Program-made: the position numbers and the translations under genes
DNA from: Anthonomus grandis grandis
Taxonomy: Eukaryota > Arthropoda > Insecta > Coleoptera > Curculionidae
Length of the DNA: 64,000 bases
Direction of reading: 5' to 3'
Assembly (NCBI RefSeq): GCF_022605725.1
Contig: NC_065547.1
Span: forward strand, 9,031,167 to 9,095,166
Shown here: positions 57,701-61,656 of the stretch, in pieces
How the letters are laid out: each line of letters begins with the position of its first letter
How positions within the stretch are numbered: the stretch's first letter is position 1
The notes under the pieces: generated by a model
Told to the model about the DNA's origin: nothing
Databases searched by the model: none
What the model saw: only the letters and a program-made list of their open reading frames with translations

Positions 57701-59089
57701 GATTTTCTGGTTTATTTCTACTTTTTCACGAATGCTTAAGGAAAAAAGTAATTTTAAAATTAACCTTCATGTTTTGCATGAATTGGTGTTAGAGTAGCAC
57801 ATTTATTACAGAGAGCATTAATCACCCATACATATTTTTTTACCACCTTTACAAATTTCTTCACTACTGGGCAACAGCGCCAGCTAGGATTTGCGCACGC
57901 GCGATACCTTTATTGGTCGCTCTTCAGAGTACACTTACGTCCAACCGGCCTTGCAATATGTTAATAGGAGGTTTATTTGGAGCTGATTAATGCTCTCAAG
58001 GATGACTTAAATCATTACTTTATATGCAGGAAGTTATTTGATAAAATGAGTAGATAATATGGTGTTTTCACTATTTTAAGCATGTATTTTTTTAACTAAG
58101 CATATGATTAGGATCTGCTAAATAAGGGTAAGTAATCGCCGTGTTTCAGCCTTTAGGAAAAATCAAATATCCAGCCTAATTTACCAAAGTCTTCCTCTTA
58201 CTACCAGCTCTTCTATATATAAACATATCTCTTAATTAAGCTCAAATAAATATCTAAATATACATAGAATGCTTGTGTGTCCCGCACTGCTTATTTTCGA
58301 TGTTTTCATTTGCACTATTATACCCGCCCCATATAGATCGACACTAGTGCACTATGTGAGAGTGAGGTCCAAACAAAGAGTACCCGGAGGGTCCTTGGGA
58401 CGCTCCTTTTCCAAGTCCTGTGGAGGCTTAACTGCACCCTCGCCTTCTTTGGGTCGGGAGGGAGCGCCATCTGGAGCATATGACTCTAAGAGGACTAGCT
58501 TAAGGGTAAGTAACTTACATCTACTTAATGGAAATTGGTTTAAGCATGGCTGACATTATCATTAAGAAAGTGTTCCTTCCTAGGGTTCTCTAACCCGGGC
58601 TCTTGGCCTAGTGAAACCAAAAACCAACAGTGACAGAGACAAAATATCGCCTACCTCCAGTTCCGAAGGCTCCTCGGTGGTAAGCCGGGTAAGCCCCCCA
58701 CTCCAGTATTTAGGATCGAAACTACCTCCGAACACTAGATCTCCCGGTGGAGGTGAGTCTCCGATTTATGCGCAGCCGTTCGCGCATCATCCCAAGAATA
58801 TGTATCAGAGACGGTCTGAGGATTATGACATGTATATATGCAGGTGAGAGGGACAGAGAGAGAGAGAGAGTAATAAAGTATTAAAAAAAATGTTTTTAGC
58901 TCAATCGATGAGTACGATATAACTAGAAGTGTGCAAAGTATCCGGTCGGAGAATGACACCTCGAAGCTTACCGGGGAGTCGAAGAATTGCTTCATCGGAG
59001 GAAGTCTGCAAAGGAGTAAAAAGGAGCATAGGAGGGTGAAGAGTATAAGCGATATTGACGCTATTCACATTGACGGGGTGAAAATTTAA
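13652..59089 (+). CDS. kazn: Kazrin orthologue, full gene model (long form)
   Basis: Kazrin is a cytoplasmic adaptor linked in animals to junctional and endosomal trafficking complexes; its C-terminal SAM domains resemble those of liprins. The model joins 13652-13705, 13780-14082, 14141-14327, 15570-15702, 32246-32400, 32453-32580, 32637-32813, 32866-33211, 46140-46218, 46273-46439, 46632-46831, 46994-47182, 47231-47513, 47577-47721, 58337-58505, 58584-58843 and 58900-59089. That gives 3,165 nt, or 1,054 residues. All sixteen junctions are phase-consistent, which is strong internal support. Approximate layout: acidic/serine-rich 1-215, coiled coil 217-390, Gly/Ser-rich 390-495, basic GSISRVFAR motif near 555, SAM1 595-670, SAM2 690-755, SAM3 775-850, insect-specific-looking tail 850-1054. 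Liprin-alpha/beta were considered and rejected because the coiled coil (KADKRRLKAEK, ELRDFIR) is kazrin-specific. Confidence 0.9.
14343..15569. other. kazrin intron 3, repeat debris
   Basis: About 1.2 kb without coding potential. The part at 14,480-14,530 has a GATGATGGTTTC...CGAAACGTCG motif seen at ends of Penelope- or SINE-like repeats. The part at 14,590-14,815 (ATATCTCCGGAACTACTC, then a CTGCCGAGATCTCC stretch and a GGACACACTGTATA end) resembles common insect DNA-transposon termini. No coding gene. Confidence 0.4.
16224..16933 (+). pseudogene. Harbinger transposase (HARBI1-like), exon 2 fragment
   Basis: The main open stretch is 16,376-16,930. It includes HIPYVFVADEAFPLKDNILK, where the D of VADEAFPL is the second catalytic acidic residue, and YRLSRARKIVENVFGILSA, where the E of VENVFG is the third. 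The first catalytic block (GAxDGKH) is missing. At the 5' side a frameshift separates a 16,224-16,487 frame from this one. The protein ends ALPWQNDYA at 16,930, the conserved C-terminus of this family. Confidence 0.85.
17240..17446 (-). pseudogene. MADF-domain partner of copy H1, first exon
   Basis: Met at 17,446 begins MEWTDDLCLKLIEIYRVNPI, then LWDFTNLQFKLSKKKIDIWQ, a MADF (Myb/SANT-like) DNA-binding domain. PIF/Harbinger elements usually carry such a DNA-binding partner protein that works with the transposase. A frameshift after VKKKIVNDFL separates it from the continuation KMVCIPSYAVF-like text below 17,240. The N-terminal extension up to 17,530 is not conserved in the other copies. Confidence 0.7.
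17954..20516 (+). pseudogene. Harbinger transposase of copy H2 (two exons, broken)
   Basis: Exon 1 (17,954-18,403) starts MSSDEDDLLLASAGF and carries a basic run (KKKKKRRRRWW) and the conserved ERLAVTLHFLATGNS. An in-frame TAA sits at about 18,308. A good donor (AAAG|GTAAGT) closes the exon. Exon 2 starts 19,702 after TTTTACAG with MPETKDEWLNVA, then stops at 19,741 and 19,757. The first catalytic block IGAMDGKH lies near 19,780, a frameshift at about 19,891, then FVADEAFPLKNN (second) and RIVENVFGILSA (third), one more shift near 20,255, and the end VPWQDDYA at 20,516. The intron holds the partner gene's second exon on the other strand. Confidence 0.85.
18419..21607 (-). pseudogene. MADF/BESS-type partner gene of copy H2 (two exons, broken)
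   Basis: Exon 1 starts at 21,607 (MEWTEELSLKLFKCYRQHPI). It carries a MADF domain with a frameshift near 21,500, continues KKKMESLLTSYRREMKREGL and WFAFKSMQFLNDKFRPRT, and ends at a GTAAGT donor at 21,275. Exon 2 starts about 19,126 (SAYADDTQGS), is acidic then Ser-rich (SSPVSSTPAVPDKENSS), and ends NMFVDNN at 18,419-18,421. Its stop is only 15 bp from the end of transposase exon 1. The intron contains transposase exon 2. Confidence 0.75.
20551..21238. mobile_element. Foldback/MITE insertion in copy H2
   Basis: About 690 bp with long terminal inverted repeats. The left begins CACTCGGAAGGAAAATAAAC and the right ends in the complement of the same text (GTTTATTTTGCTTCCAAGTA). The arms match over roughly 200 bp (TTTGCAAACTTCAATCCATT versus its reverse complement near 21,130). 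No coding sequence. The related copy at 22,163-22,803 is flanked by TA, suggesting a Tc1/mariner-type mover. Confidence 0.8.
22163..22803. mobile_element. Foldback/MITE insertion in copy H3
   Basis: Same element as at 20,551-21,238 in opposite orientation. It starts CACTTGGAAGCAAAATAAAC, ends in the complement of CACTCGGAAGCAAAATAAAC, and is flanked by TA on both sides. It is about 50 bp shorter than the H2 copy. Confidence 0.8.
22828..25397 (-). pseudogene. Harbinger transposase of copy H3 (two exons, broken)
   Basis: Exon 1 starts at 25,397 with the same MSSDEDDLLLASAGF as H2 and is shifted after GGHFKNF by one extra T near 25,195. Exon 2 starts at 23,654 (MPETKDEWLNVARQYEENWS). It keeps the first catalytic block intact (CIGAMDGKHIQLQAP), shifts near 23,355, keeps VPYVFVADEAFPLKNNIMK and RARRIVENVFGILSA, and is shifted again near 23,075. 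It ends around 22,835 with the same VPWQDDYA tail. It has fewer lesions in the first catalytic block than H2. Confidence 0.8.
24240..24960 (+). pseudogene. MADF partner of copy H3, second exon
   Basis: It begins after a TTTTTTTATAAGAG acceptor as in H2. Acidic and Ser-rich segments (SSPVSSTPAVPDKENSS, RNLSTENKSKSNFSKPS) are followed by a region corresponding to QLEKSDNHTR and MGRYKMQSTF, shifted relative to the start, and it ends NMFVDNN near 24,960. Part of the first exon survives at about 21,945-22,130 (WFAFKSMQFLNDKF) without a start. Confidence 0.65.
25590..26360 (-). pseudogene. Retrotransposon gag-like remnant
   Basis: The minus strand starts near 26,356 (MQHEELNIKLSVIKTQVAKE) and is broken several times. 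The best piece is 25,735-25,920 (LELLQATGHENNALAFIKTR then LTGKAQTLITNEQTINQIID), which has the helical character and the TRLTGKA motif of retrotransposon gag capsid regions. No pol was found beside it. The H3 end abuts it directly, so the Harbinger probably landed in this gag. Confidence 0.55.
26560..27258 (-). mobile_element. LINE-A, 3' part
   Basis: The minus-strand sense after the RT palm reads FNTLIHGKLNFGSIIWNPSY, then RFESIQNKLLRFLYFKT, then SLFDRRLIIDVSFLYKVMN, then a C-terminal tail ending near 26,778. This order is typical of the R1/Jockey-type LINE thumb and C-terminus. The 5' continuation of the same element is at 31,433-32,110; LINE-B separates the two halves. Confidence 0.7.
27616..30380 (-). 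pseudogene. LINE-B ORF2: endonuclease and reverse transcriptase
   Basis: The endonuclease begins with an SAFLLNIHSLRHKTNDVFLL segment. The catalytic end of the domain, FSDHEAVLARF (SDH motif), is at about 29,780. The RT contains YRPIALLPTLSKIIERLVKK, a LDCVNHNILINKL motif (shifted at its start near 28,720), GVPQGSVLGPILFLLFINDM and FADDTSF as the catalytic box. The C-terminal part continues in another frame at 27,966. At least three shifts are needed to read it through. Confidence 0.8.
30483..31410 (-). pseudogene. LINE-B ORF1
   Basis: It starts near MGNYIESVKVQIHDSSKQDF, where a coiled-coil-like run (FLKKMEDLRRSVNQMALKIE) follows. It is broken by shifts between 31,270 and 30,910, then open from 30,908 to 30,483 (LSPLVVRLIGSDKEAIAASK, LYLAYLHDQPSNVCFEEHTN). 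No zinc knuckles are visible. The layout, a coiled coil then an RNA-binding-like domain, suits a LINE ORF1p. Confidence 0.6.
31433..32110 (-). mobile_element. LINE-A, RT palm part
   Basis: From about 32,045 downwards the minus strand reads SGVPQGSHLGPLFFIVYI, then ADDLKIYCTIFNI (RT catalytic box, first letter lost in the decay), then LRDLGIILDCKLMFDIHIDL after the 162-bp palindrome, and finally FRKCEMFSSSDDKARNF up to 31,433. The frame resumes exactly at 27,258 across LINE-B. Confidence 0.7.
31577..31738. repeat. 162-bp near-perfect palindrome (MITE-like) within LINE-A
   Basis: Arms of about 65 bp: GTAAAGTCCAGTGCAACGAT onwards at 31,577 and its reverse complement ending at 31,738, with one mismatch seen and a spacer of about 30 bp. 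GTAG lies directly outside both ends, a likely 4-bp target duplication. It splits the RT frame of LINE-A, so it is a later insertion. No coding capacity. Confidence 0.75.
32246..33211 (+). CDS. kazn: kazrin exons 5-8 (coiled coil and Gly/Ser-rich region)
   Basis: Exon 5 (32,246-32,400) continues LQAEVTRLRR from exon 4. Exon 6 (32,453-32,580) holds the most conserved stretch, KADKRRLKAEKFDLLNQMKQ then LEDKEKELRDFIRTYGQ. Exon 7 (32,637-32,813) is a strongly charged coiled coil (ERERERWSLLRHARDEAERS). Exon 8 (32,866-33,211) starts ARRQLAGGG, contains SLPRHSINGG (compare the RHSL motif in vertebrates), and turns into a Gly/Ser-rich, acidic linker ending PPPPPAHMYQ. Introns are 52, 56 and 52 bp. 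Donors are GTAAGT, GTAAGT, GTACAA and GTAAGT. Confidence 0.9.
33363..33830. repeat. Mariner-like element end, non-coding copy
   Basis: CATTTTCGTATGTTTTATGG and CAATTTTGCCATAGC-like text matches 44,034-44,200. Both carry the phrase GATGCGGTTTTCGCG. It is probably a solo terminus or deleted copy of the same DNA transposon. No gene seen. Confidence 0.55.
34096..35343. mobile_element. DNA element with ~150-bp terminal inverted repeats
   Basis: The left end (GTAGAGGAGCCACGGGCAGA, then GCATTGTTGGAAGGAAGTTG) and the right end, as reverse complement (GTAGGGGAGCCACGGGAATT, then GTATTGTTGGAAGGAAGTTG), match over about 150 bp. The shared block extends to GATCTTGCCACCCCC. The interior contains a cysteine-rich ORF on the + strand. 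At 1.25 kb it is probably an internally deleted form of a larger element I cannot name. Confidence 0.65.
34313..34540 (+). CDS. Cysteine-rich C-terminal fragment of a transposon protein
   Basis: A 75-residue frame with a dense cluster, CACKKSGCTTKKCKCILNNL, then CTEACSCNKDICQN and an acidic tail. The spacing resembles a CXC (tesmin/TSO1-like) metal-binding motif. Such clusters occur at the C-terminus of some insect transposon-encoded proteins. Its place inside a pair of inverted repeats supports that reading and argues against a metallothionein. Only this end of the protein survives. Confidence 0.45.
   Translation: MYVPTLTTCPNIVSDDILYLTACACKKSGCTTKKCKCILNNLRCTEACSCNKDICQNKAEHDQVIDSEDSEDEIA
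35888..38438 (+). CDS. MADF-BESS partner protein of copy H4, apparently intact
   Basis: Likely DNA-binding partner of the transposase. Exon 1 (35,888-36,032) starts MAAMVNEIELIENVRNHECL and ends at a CAT|GTAAGC donor. Exon 2 (37,558-38,438) starts after TTTTAG and continues PSVRETWTKLRNAFLNAKKR in phase, completing a MADF domain with WKYEQEMLFLIPYL. A BESS-like motif (DMFYLSMAKTVKRLPQREQA) is near residue 220, then a Ser/Thr-rich tail with an imperfect internal repeat (TSTSYVQITPLRNPT). 341 residues, no stop. AATAAA at 38,465, 27 bp after the stop. Confidence 0.82.
36054..38791 (-). CDS. Harbinger transposase of copy H4 (HARBI1-like), apparently intact
   Basis: Nuclease that cuts and joins the element. 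Exon 1, complement of 38,481-38,791, starts MNSSSSDEFDEEIEECAVAI, has a basic run and ends in RERLAVFL. The donor is AG|GTAAAT. Exon 2, complement of 36,054-37,035, starts after TTTTCAG and restores RFLATGNSFRSLGF in phase 2. That gives 430 residues with no stop. DDE positions: D in CIGALDGKH, D in VIVGDEAFPL, E in RVVENSFGILAAR. AATAAA-type signals overlap the stop region (about 36,049-36,066 as TTTATT). Its intron holds the partner gene's second exon. Confidence 0.88.
40093..42072 (+). pseudogene. Harbinger transposase of copy H5 (two exons, broken)
   Basis: Exon 1 starts MADIVRAGMIVSLLIRKNLQ, shifts near 40,345, and continues KLEITLRFLATGDSFKSLEY to a GTAGGC donor at 40,541. Exon 2 starts near 41,279 after a CTTCCAG acceptor (MPTTSNEWKKIQSNFLLRWN). 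The first catalytic block reads CEAIDGKH. Shifts follow near 41,495 and 41,585. VGDDAFPLRTNLMK is the second block, and the third is destroyed by a shift after YRLSRAR. The tail PLPWQWKKVGLELT ends near 42,072. Confidence 0.78.
40634..42560 (-). pseudogene. MADF partner gene of copy H5 (two exons, broken)
   Basis: Exon 1 region, complement of about 42,292-42,560, reads VKWNSNQIIEFLNIYEPFPV, FWNIKQKDYLNIKLKDVLFK and LKNKIKILKDVFGQELAK: a MADF domain. Exon 2, complement of 40,634 to about 41,160, contains ASQ..VKKQADPEITNAVG-type text, YDEFGKYVAAELRQLPQRQA (BESS-like) and ends INTFSAQF. Frames are broken before 41,035. It lies interleaved with the transposase exons. Confidence 0.65.
43590..43985. 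repeat. Direct repeat, copy 1 (~390 bp)
   Basis: It shares a series of blocks with 45,220-45,610 in the same orientation: CACATCGCTAAAAA, ATAACCTTTGGTGT, TTGCTACTTTCTAAACGTCA, AAATCGGCTAAGC and CAAAATACGAAAATC. Identity is roughly 80-85% by eye. No coding sequence. Confidence 0.65.
44034..45090 (+). pseudogene. Mariner-like transposon remnant
   Basis: The start resembles the 33,363 repeat (CCCATTTTCGTGTGTTTTAT). A + strand frame at 44,650-44,900 reads HKFKPHKYKLRHVHPGNVER then RRLEFCNWFINMKTRDNIFF. A decayed first catalytic block follows, shifted to RRGSFLIDTTRGFGVKKTHI, which is equivalent to SDEAHF...NxRFWxxENTH. Everything after about 44,900 is lost. Confidence 0.55.
45220..45610. repeat. 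Direct repeat, copy 2 (~390 bp)
   Basis: Partner of 43,590-43,985. An insertion of ATTAAATCA-type sequence near 45,340-45,400 makes it locally different. Confidence 0.65.
46140..46439 (+). CDS. kazn: kazrin exons 9-10 (basic linker before the SAM domains)
   Basis: Exon 9 (46,140-46,218) encodes KDCSPTLSPLNANNFQRPVD. Exon 10 (46,273-46,439) encodes SVEQLSSPLDQEPINLGKRS and then WGSISRVFARSRHRNKTNSL. The latter is the conserved GSISRVFARGKQRKSL-type motif of kazrins and identifies the exon. Phases: exon 8 ends phase 1, exon 9 fits, exon 9 ends phase 2, exon 10 fits and ends phase 1 into exon 11. The 54-bp intron between them has a poor donor (AG|GTTCGT). A 113-residue minus-strand frame over this region is a shadow. 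Confidence 0.82.
46632..47797 (+). CDS. kazn: kazrin exons 11-14 (SAM domains) and short-form end
   Basis: Exon 11 (46,632-46,831) begins SEHGYEPYRSWSPLTEEGYA and starts SAM1 (WRAPTVLAWLEVALGMPQY). Exon 12 starts at 46,994, not 46,973, giving SGK|VLLELSD as in vertebrates. It ends at 47,182. Exon 13 (47,231-47,513) holds SAM2 (NMVDARMLEHLSKKELEKYL) and the start of SAM3 (VWTNQRFIRWARSIDLGEYA). Exon 14 starts 47,577 (SGVHGGLVVLEPSFNGDTMA). Reading on gives a stop at 47,797 and an 873-residue protein ending in AARVISKHNVR. Splicing at 47,721 (CCAG|GTATGT) leads to the long form. Confidence 0.92.
47926..48135 (-). repeat. 3' LTR of minus-strand gypsy element
   Basis: On the minus strand it begins TGTTTGGAGTTGTCCAGGTG. 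It shares blocks such as ACTTCCATAACATACTTG and GCTACA(T/C)TGTTAGT with the second LTR at 54.8-55.8 kb. A purine tract on the minus strand (CTTTAAGGGAGAGG, 48,136-48,149) lies directly before it, as expected for a polypurine tract. It starts 129 bp after the short-form kazrin stop. Confidence 0.75.
48144..49003 (-). pseudogene. Ty3/gypsy integrase C-terminal remnant
   Basis: From high to low coordinate: a YKLKGIKIVVYSPYNHQSSG motif (integrase core, with the glutamate of the DDE triad expected in the following AE), then a frameshift to a SLCKQILRKSSEEHSDFREG region, then NRGTGKILEPKV. After a gap comes the pol terminus RSRYGRSIKPPRRLNL, ending at 48,144 right at the polypurine tract. RT, protease and gag are absent. 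Confidence 0.7.
49673..49885. repeat. ~210-bp repeat with inverted ends TTATTTGCAAAACTC
   Basis: TTATTTGCAAAACTCCCTCTTTG at 49,676 is mirrored by CAAAGAGAGAGTTTTGCAAATAA at about 49,862-49,884. A related sequence in the inverse sense is at 52,022-52,036 (TTTTGCAAATAACC). It may mark the ends of the block that holds the DUF7869 gene. Confidence 0.5.
50058..51858 (-). pseudogene. DUF7869-type gene of a probable DNA transposon
   Basis: I recognise the signature FADGCGGQNKN followed by VGHSFILPDRVFGLIQKK. It belongs to a multi-copy insect and cnidarian protein family (DUF7869) whose biochemical role I do not know. The two acidic positions and the layout are compatible with an RNase H-like nuclease. 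Exons on the minus strand: MDELNNDYKILPSPRGKARK (51,858 to about 51,750), an intron, then 51,611-51,184 (FHGYMYESRSKIDQDNLILN, GNRVQRILRNFVKNGELPKE), then after a shift 51,145-50,792 with a Cys pair (DCCSTCLRLKEQL), then after a shift 50,779-50,474 with the signature. A decayed C-terminus runs to about 50,058. Confidence 0.6.
52598..54706 (+). mobile_element. Tigger/pogo element with TA duplication
   Basis: 2,109 bp. Inverted ends: CAGTGTACTCCGTCTATAAC at 52,598 and, at the right, the complement of CAGTAAACTCCGGTTATAAC ending at 54,706, each followed inward by GTAC. TA lies directly outside both ends (52,596-52,597 and 54,707-54,708). Internal repeats of CCGG(T)TATAACGTAC occur near both ends. 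The insertion cuts the right inverted repeat of the mariner-like host. Confidence 0.9.
52867..54450 (+). pseudogene. Tigger-type transposase (CENP-B HTH + DDE), recently broken
   Basis: It starts MTDKRRTINLKEKIDIIKSF (CENP-B-type N-terminal HTH). The second HTH region reads WFEVRRTENIPISGPLLKAK and GWLERFKVRHNI. DDE_1 domain: first D in FNGDETGLFYKM, second D in LLLVDNCAGHPKN, third D in VIQPMDQGIIKC. One extra T near 53,493 shifts the frame after NMTG; the next frame continues SEKCKLLVIGKYERPRCMKN without loss. A second shift and stop near 54,020 precede an acidic tail (54,069-54,452). Only two to three lesions in about 1.6 kb make this one of the youngest insertions here. Confidence 0.88.
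54813..55761 (-). repeat. 5' LTR of minus-strand gypsy element, interrupted
   Basis: Two pieces, 54,813-54,992 and 55,704-55,761, match the LTR at 47,926-48,135 in the same orientation (CTTCCATAACATACTTGAAT; GGCTACACTGTTAGT; AACACCTGGACAAC). The outer end on the minus strand is TGTTTGGTGTTGTCCAGG. The 711-bp insert between the pieces has its own inverted ends. Confidence 0.7.
54993..55703. mobile_element. ~710-bp MITE-like element with inverted ends, inside the LTR
   Basis: Left end TAAATCCACATTGGTATGTA then ATTACGGATAC; right end, as complement, TGAATCCACATTGATACGTA then ATTACGGATCC. CTAA-type sequence borders both sides. It contains a piece of LINE 3' end at about 55,484-55,665 (CAAATCAAATGCTTTATTGT) like the tail of LINE-B, which is either captured or inserted. 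Confidence 0.7.
55762..58336. other. kazrin intron 14, AT-rich remainder
   Basis: No coding gene. Very AT-rich from 56,200 to 57,250 with TTAAT repeats. It contains the hairpin at 57,342-57,525. It ends in the acceptor CCCCATATAG before kazrin exon 15; the pyrimidine tract is short. Confidence 0.5.
57342..57525. repeat. 184-bp foldback sequence
   Basis: The outer arms pair GTTAATGTCTTTAATGTAGT at 57,342 with ACATTGAAGACATTAAC at 57,509-57,525, and continue through CTTATGGTAA / TTACCATAAG and TTTCGCCTT / AAGGCGAAA. The inner arms pair ATTCAACACAACATT with AATGTTGTGTTGAA. The GATGATGCCCTTGAGGCGAAA part is known from ends of Penelope-like or SINE-type repeats. Confidence 0.65.
58337..59089 (+). 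CDS. kazn: kazrin exons 15-17 (long-form C-terminus)
   Basis: Exon 15 (58,337-58,505) starts with one base that completes the Arg codon left by the donor at 47,721, giving LPAR|STLVHYVRVRSKQRVPGG. Exon 16 (58,584-58,843) encodes GSLTRALGLVKPKTNSDRDK and Ser/Pro-rich text ending in YQRRSEDYDMYIC. Exon 17 (58,900-59,089) encodes SIDEYDITRSVQSIRSENDT and ends RRVKSISDIDAIHIDGVKI. All three fit in phase with strong donors (GTAAGT, GTGAGA). No domain recognised; basic and Ser-rich, probably disordered. No other promoter-like or start-bearing exon for an independent gene was seen. Confidence 0.82.
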
Positions 59090-59257
59090 AAGTTGGTATT
59101 AGACACTGCCACCAAAGAGTCGCAATAAGGCATGTAAATCTAGTCATAAAGAATGCCTTTTATATGTAGTACTATAGTAATGATAGTCATATGATACATT
59201 AAATTAGCCGTAAGCCTTATATTTGTATTACTATATCGATTTAAAACTAGAATTACG

Positions 59258-59263
59258 AATAAA
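59258..59263 (+). terminator. kazn: AATAAA poly(A) signal of long-form kazrin
   Basis: First AATAAA after the stop, 168 bp downstream, in an AT-rich 3' UTR. Confidence 0.6.
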
Positions 59264-60986
59264 CACCGTTTAAGTATGAAATTATTGTTGAAAATGTGAT
59301 ATTTGTGAACCTGTCGTTACCTCTTTAATTTATGTAATGTTCTTTTTTTGTAATATATTGTGGCTGTCACCAAATCGACTTTTTCTAATCCTTCCTCAAT
59401 TAGACCTTTTTATTCGATTGCTTTGGATTATGTGTAGATTGAATTATAAAACTATGGGATTCCTTATCAAGTAAATTTTAAATTCGCCTTAATTTGCCCA
59501 ATCGTTTCTACGATTCCGATTGGTCACCTAAGCCATACTCAAAGGTAAATTAGTTCATTCAACTTAACCAAGCTAGAGGGCGATTACAAGTTTGTATTCA
59601 ACCACCATTTATTTGTGGTTACAGTATGTTATCACTGCTAAGACGGGGCCGTGAAAACTTGGGCGAGCTACGAAATACTAAAAAGCTTCTACTCCTCGAA
59701 ATTTAGATGGCGCTAAGAATACAAAACTATTGCTTTTACAGAGGCTGCACGGATTTTCAAGTGTCAAATTATGTCATATAAAATGCGGCCATTTTTCATA
59801 GCTCTTTACCTTACACAGGCTTTTCTTTAGGATAAAAAGTAACTTTCATTAATCAAATTTTTCGAAAAAACTTGATCTGTTCTCATATTTCGCACGAAAT
59901 TTTTCCAGTTATTTAGTTCAATGTGTTTTGTGTCAGCTGTGATTAGTTTTCATTTGAGTGTGCTGACACGTGGGATACAAAAAATTGCTAAAAAAGCAGT
60001 GAATTATATTGTTGTAAAGGAACTGAGATATAAACAGTAAAAATTTTGAATCAAATATAGACATTAACGACATTGCATTTGCATAAATAGTTATTGCAAT
60101 AAACTTCTTTTGTGAAAATGAGTGTAAATGTAAACAACAAAAGTGAGAAACGGATTCTAAGAAGAAGCTGCTGTATTAAATCTGGACAGCAAAAGGCACA
60201 GATTGCCTGGTTTTTTATTAAGCCTAATATTTAAGCCTTGAAAATCTCAGTGATAAACAATTCTACGCATGTTAATTTTTTTTACTCTAATTCATTCAAG
60301 TCCAATTGAAGGAAGGGAAACCATACCTTCGGTTAACCTCTCAGGCTTAATAAAAGGTCTTCCTAACAAGTGACCCCACCAGAGGTGTAAGCTTAACCTT
60401 AATTTAATGATAAAGTACTTGGGTTACTACTTGAGTTAAAATTACTACTTTAAAATATGCTTTCTATTTCTAGACATTGGATTCTAAAATAAATTACCCA
60501 GTGAATCTCAATACGGAGCAGAATTTATCTTGTTTTTGTATAGATTTTTGACAGCCTCAATGTCAAAACTTACTCAATATGTGACACTAAACCTGAGAGA
60601 AGTCAGCAATTTTGGATCCTATACAAGTTTGGAGTCTGAAATTTTCAAAGGCAAATATGAAAATGGTACTCCTGCAAATTTTACTATTAACATAATTTCT
60701 TATTTCCTCTTTCATTACTAATTTGTTGATAGTGATTTAATTTATAATATTTACTAAGGAATACTGAATAGTGAATGGAGTAGGGGGTAATTTCTTGGTA
60801 ATTTTATAAAGTTTTTATTGCCTTTGTACATTTACTATAACCTTTTGCAACTACTCTGCACTAACTTTGCTCTTCATACAACAACGTTCCTCATTAAATT
60901 AAGTTGTAAGTTAATACATCATGGAATTCGCAAGAATTTTTATATTTTATTTATTATTTTCACAAGCATGTATAACTGTTAATTTT
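59264..60986. other. Intergenic sequence between kazrin and the gypsy element
   Basis: No convincing gene. Small frames (such as 60,530-60,721) lack recognisable motifs. Confidence 0.4.
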
Positions 60987-61327
60987 ATTGTGTAGCATAG
61001 AAGTAGGTTAATTATTAATATTGTTATATAAATTAGGCACGTGGGGTTATGTTGTAAATATTGTAACTATTAAGAAATTGCATATTAATATAATTAAGTG
61101 GGTTGATGACATAGGGAAATAAATAAATAATAACAATTGGTGTAACTATTTAATATATATATAATAAAAGATAGTCTAATTAAGAGTATGGTGGAAAATG
61201 GTTGTTTTATTGTCCATCTTGAACTATTTCCCATAGCTACCCCCTAACATATTACATGGCGACCCTGCCAGTGGCATAAAATATGCCAATAAATTTACTG
61301 GATCAGAGTACCAAATAAAGCAACAAA

Positions 61328-61555
61328 ATGGGGAAAAACCAATCCAAAGAAGAAACAGTGATTGTACAAAGTGGCAACAGTGGTGGTACCACAGCTTCTG
61401 GAGCAGCTGGTTGGCGTGTGGCTGATGTCCTAACTATAGTTTTAGTGATAATAGTGTCACTTTGTCTGATGGCATTTTGCTTAAGATATTGCAAAAATGT
61501 CTTAGAGCAGAAAATCAGACGGGAAGTAATTAGAAACAGAGAGCAAATTGTGTAA
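61328..61555 (+). CDS. Small membrane protein ORF at the 5' end of the gypsy element
   Basis: 75 residues: MGKNQSKEE at the start fits an N-myristoylation signal (Met-Gly, Ser at position 6). Then comes a Gly/Ala-rich stretch and a single hydrophobic segment (VLTIVLVIIVSLCLMAFCL, about residues 36-54), then a basic tail ending in NREQIV. I recall similar short MGxxQSK ORFs ahead of gag in insect gypsy-like elements; their role is not known to me. The frame is open and begins 71 bp after the primer site. It could be a separate protein or a fused leader. Confidence 0.55.
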   Translation: MGKNQSKEETVIVQSGNSGGTTASGAAGWRVADVLTIVLVIIVSLCLMAFCLRYCKNVLEQKIRREVIRNREQIV

Positions 61556-61656
61556 ATAGTCAATAGTTACAGTAATGAGTGCGTTTAGTGTGTTAGGTAG
61601 TCAGAACTTGTGTAAAAAGTGTAGTAGTGTCCAGTCTCAGTGAGAATTAATAGTTC

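Noticed and set aside
61328..61555. Host small membrane protein gene
   Set aside because: It starts shortly after an LTR end and primer-binding-like site and precedes gag, so it belongs to the retrotransposon.
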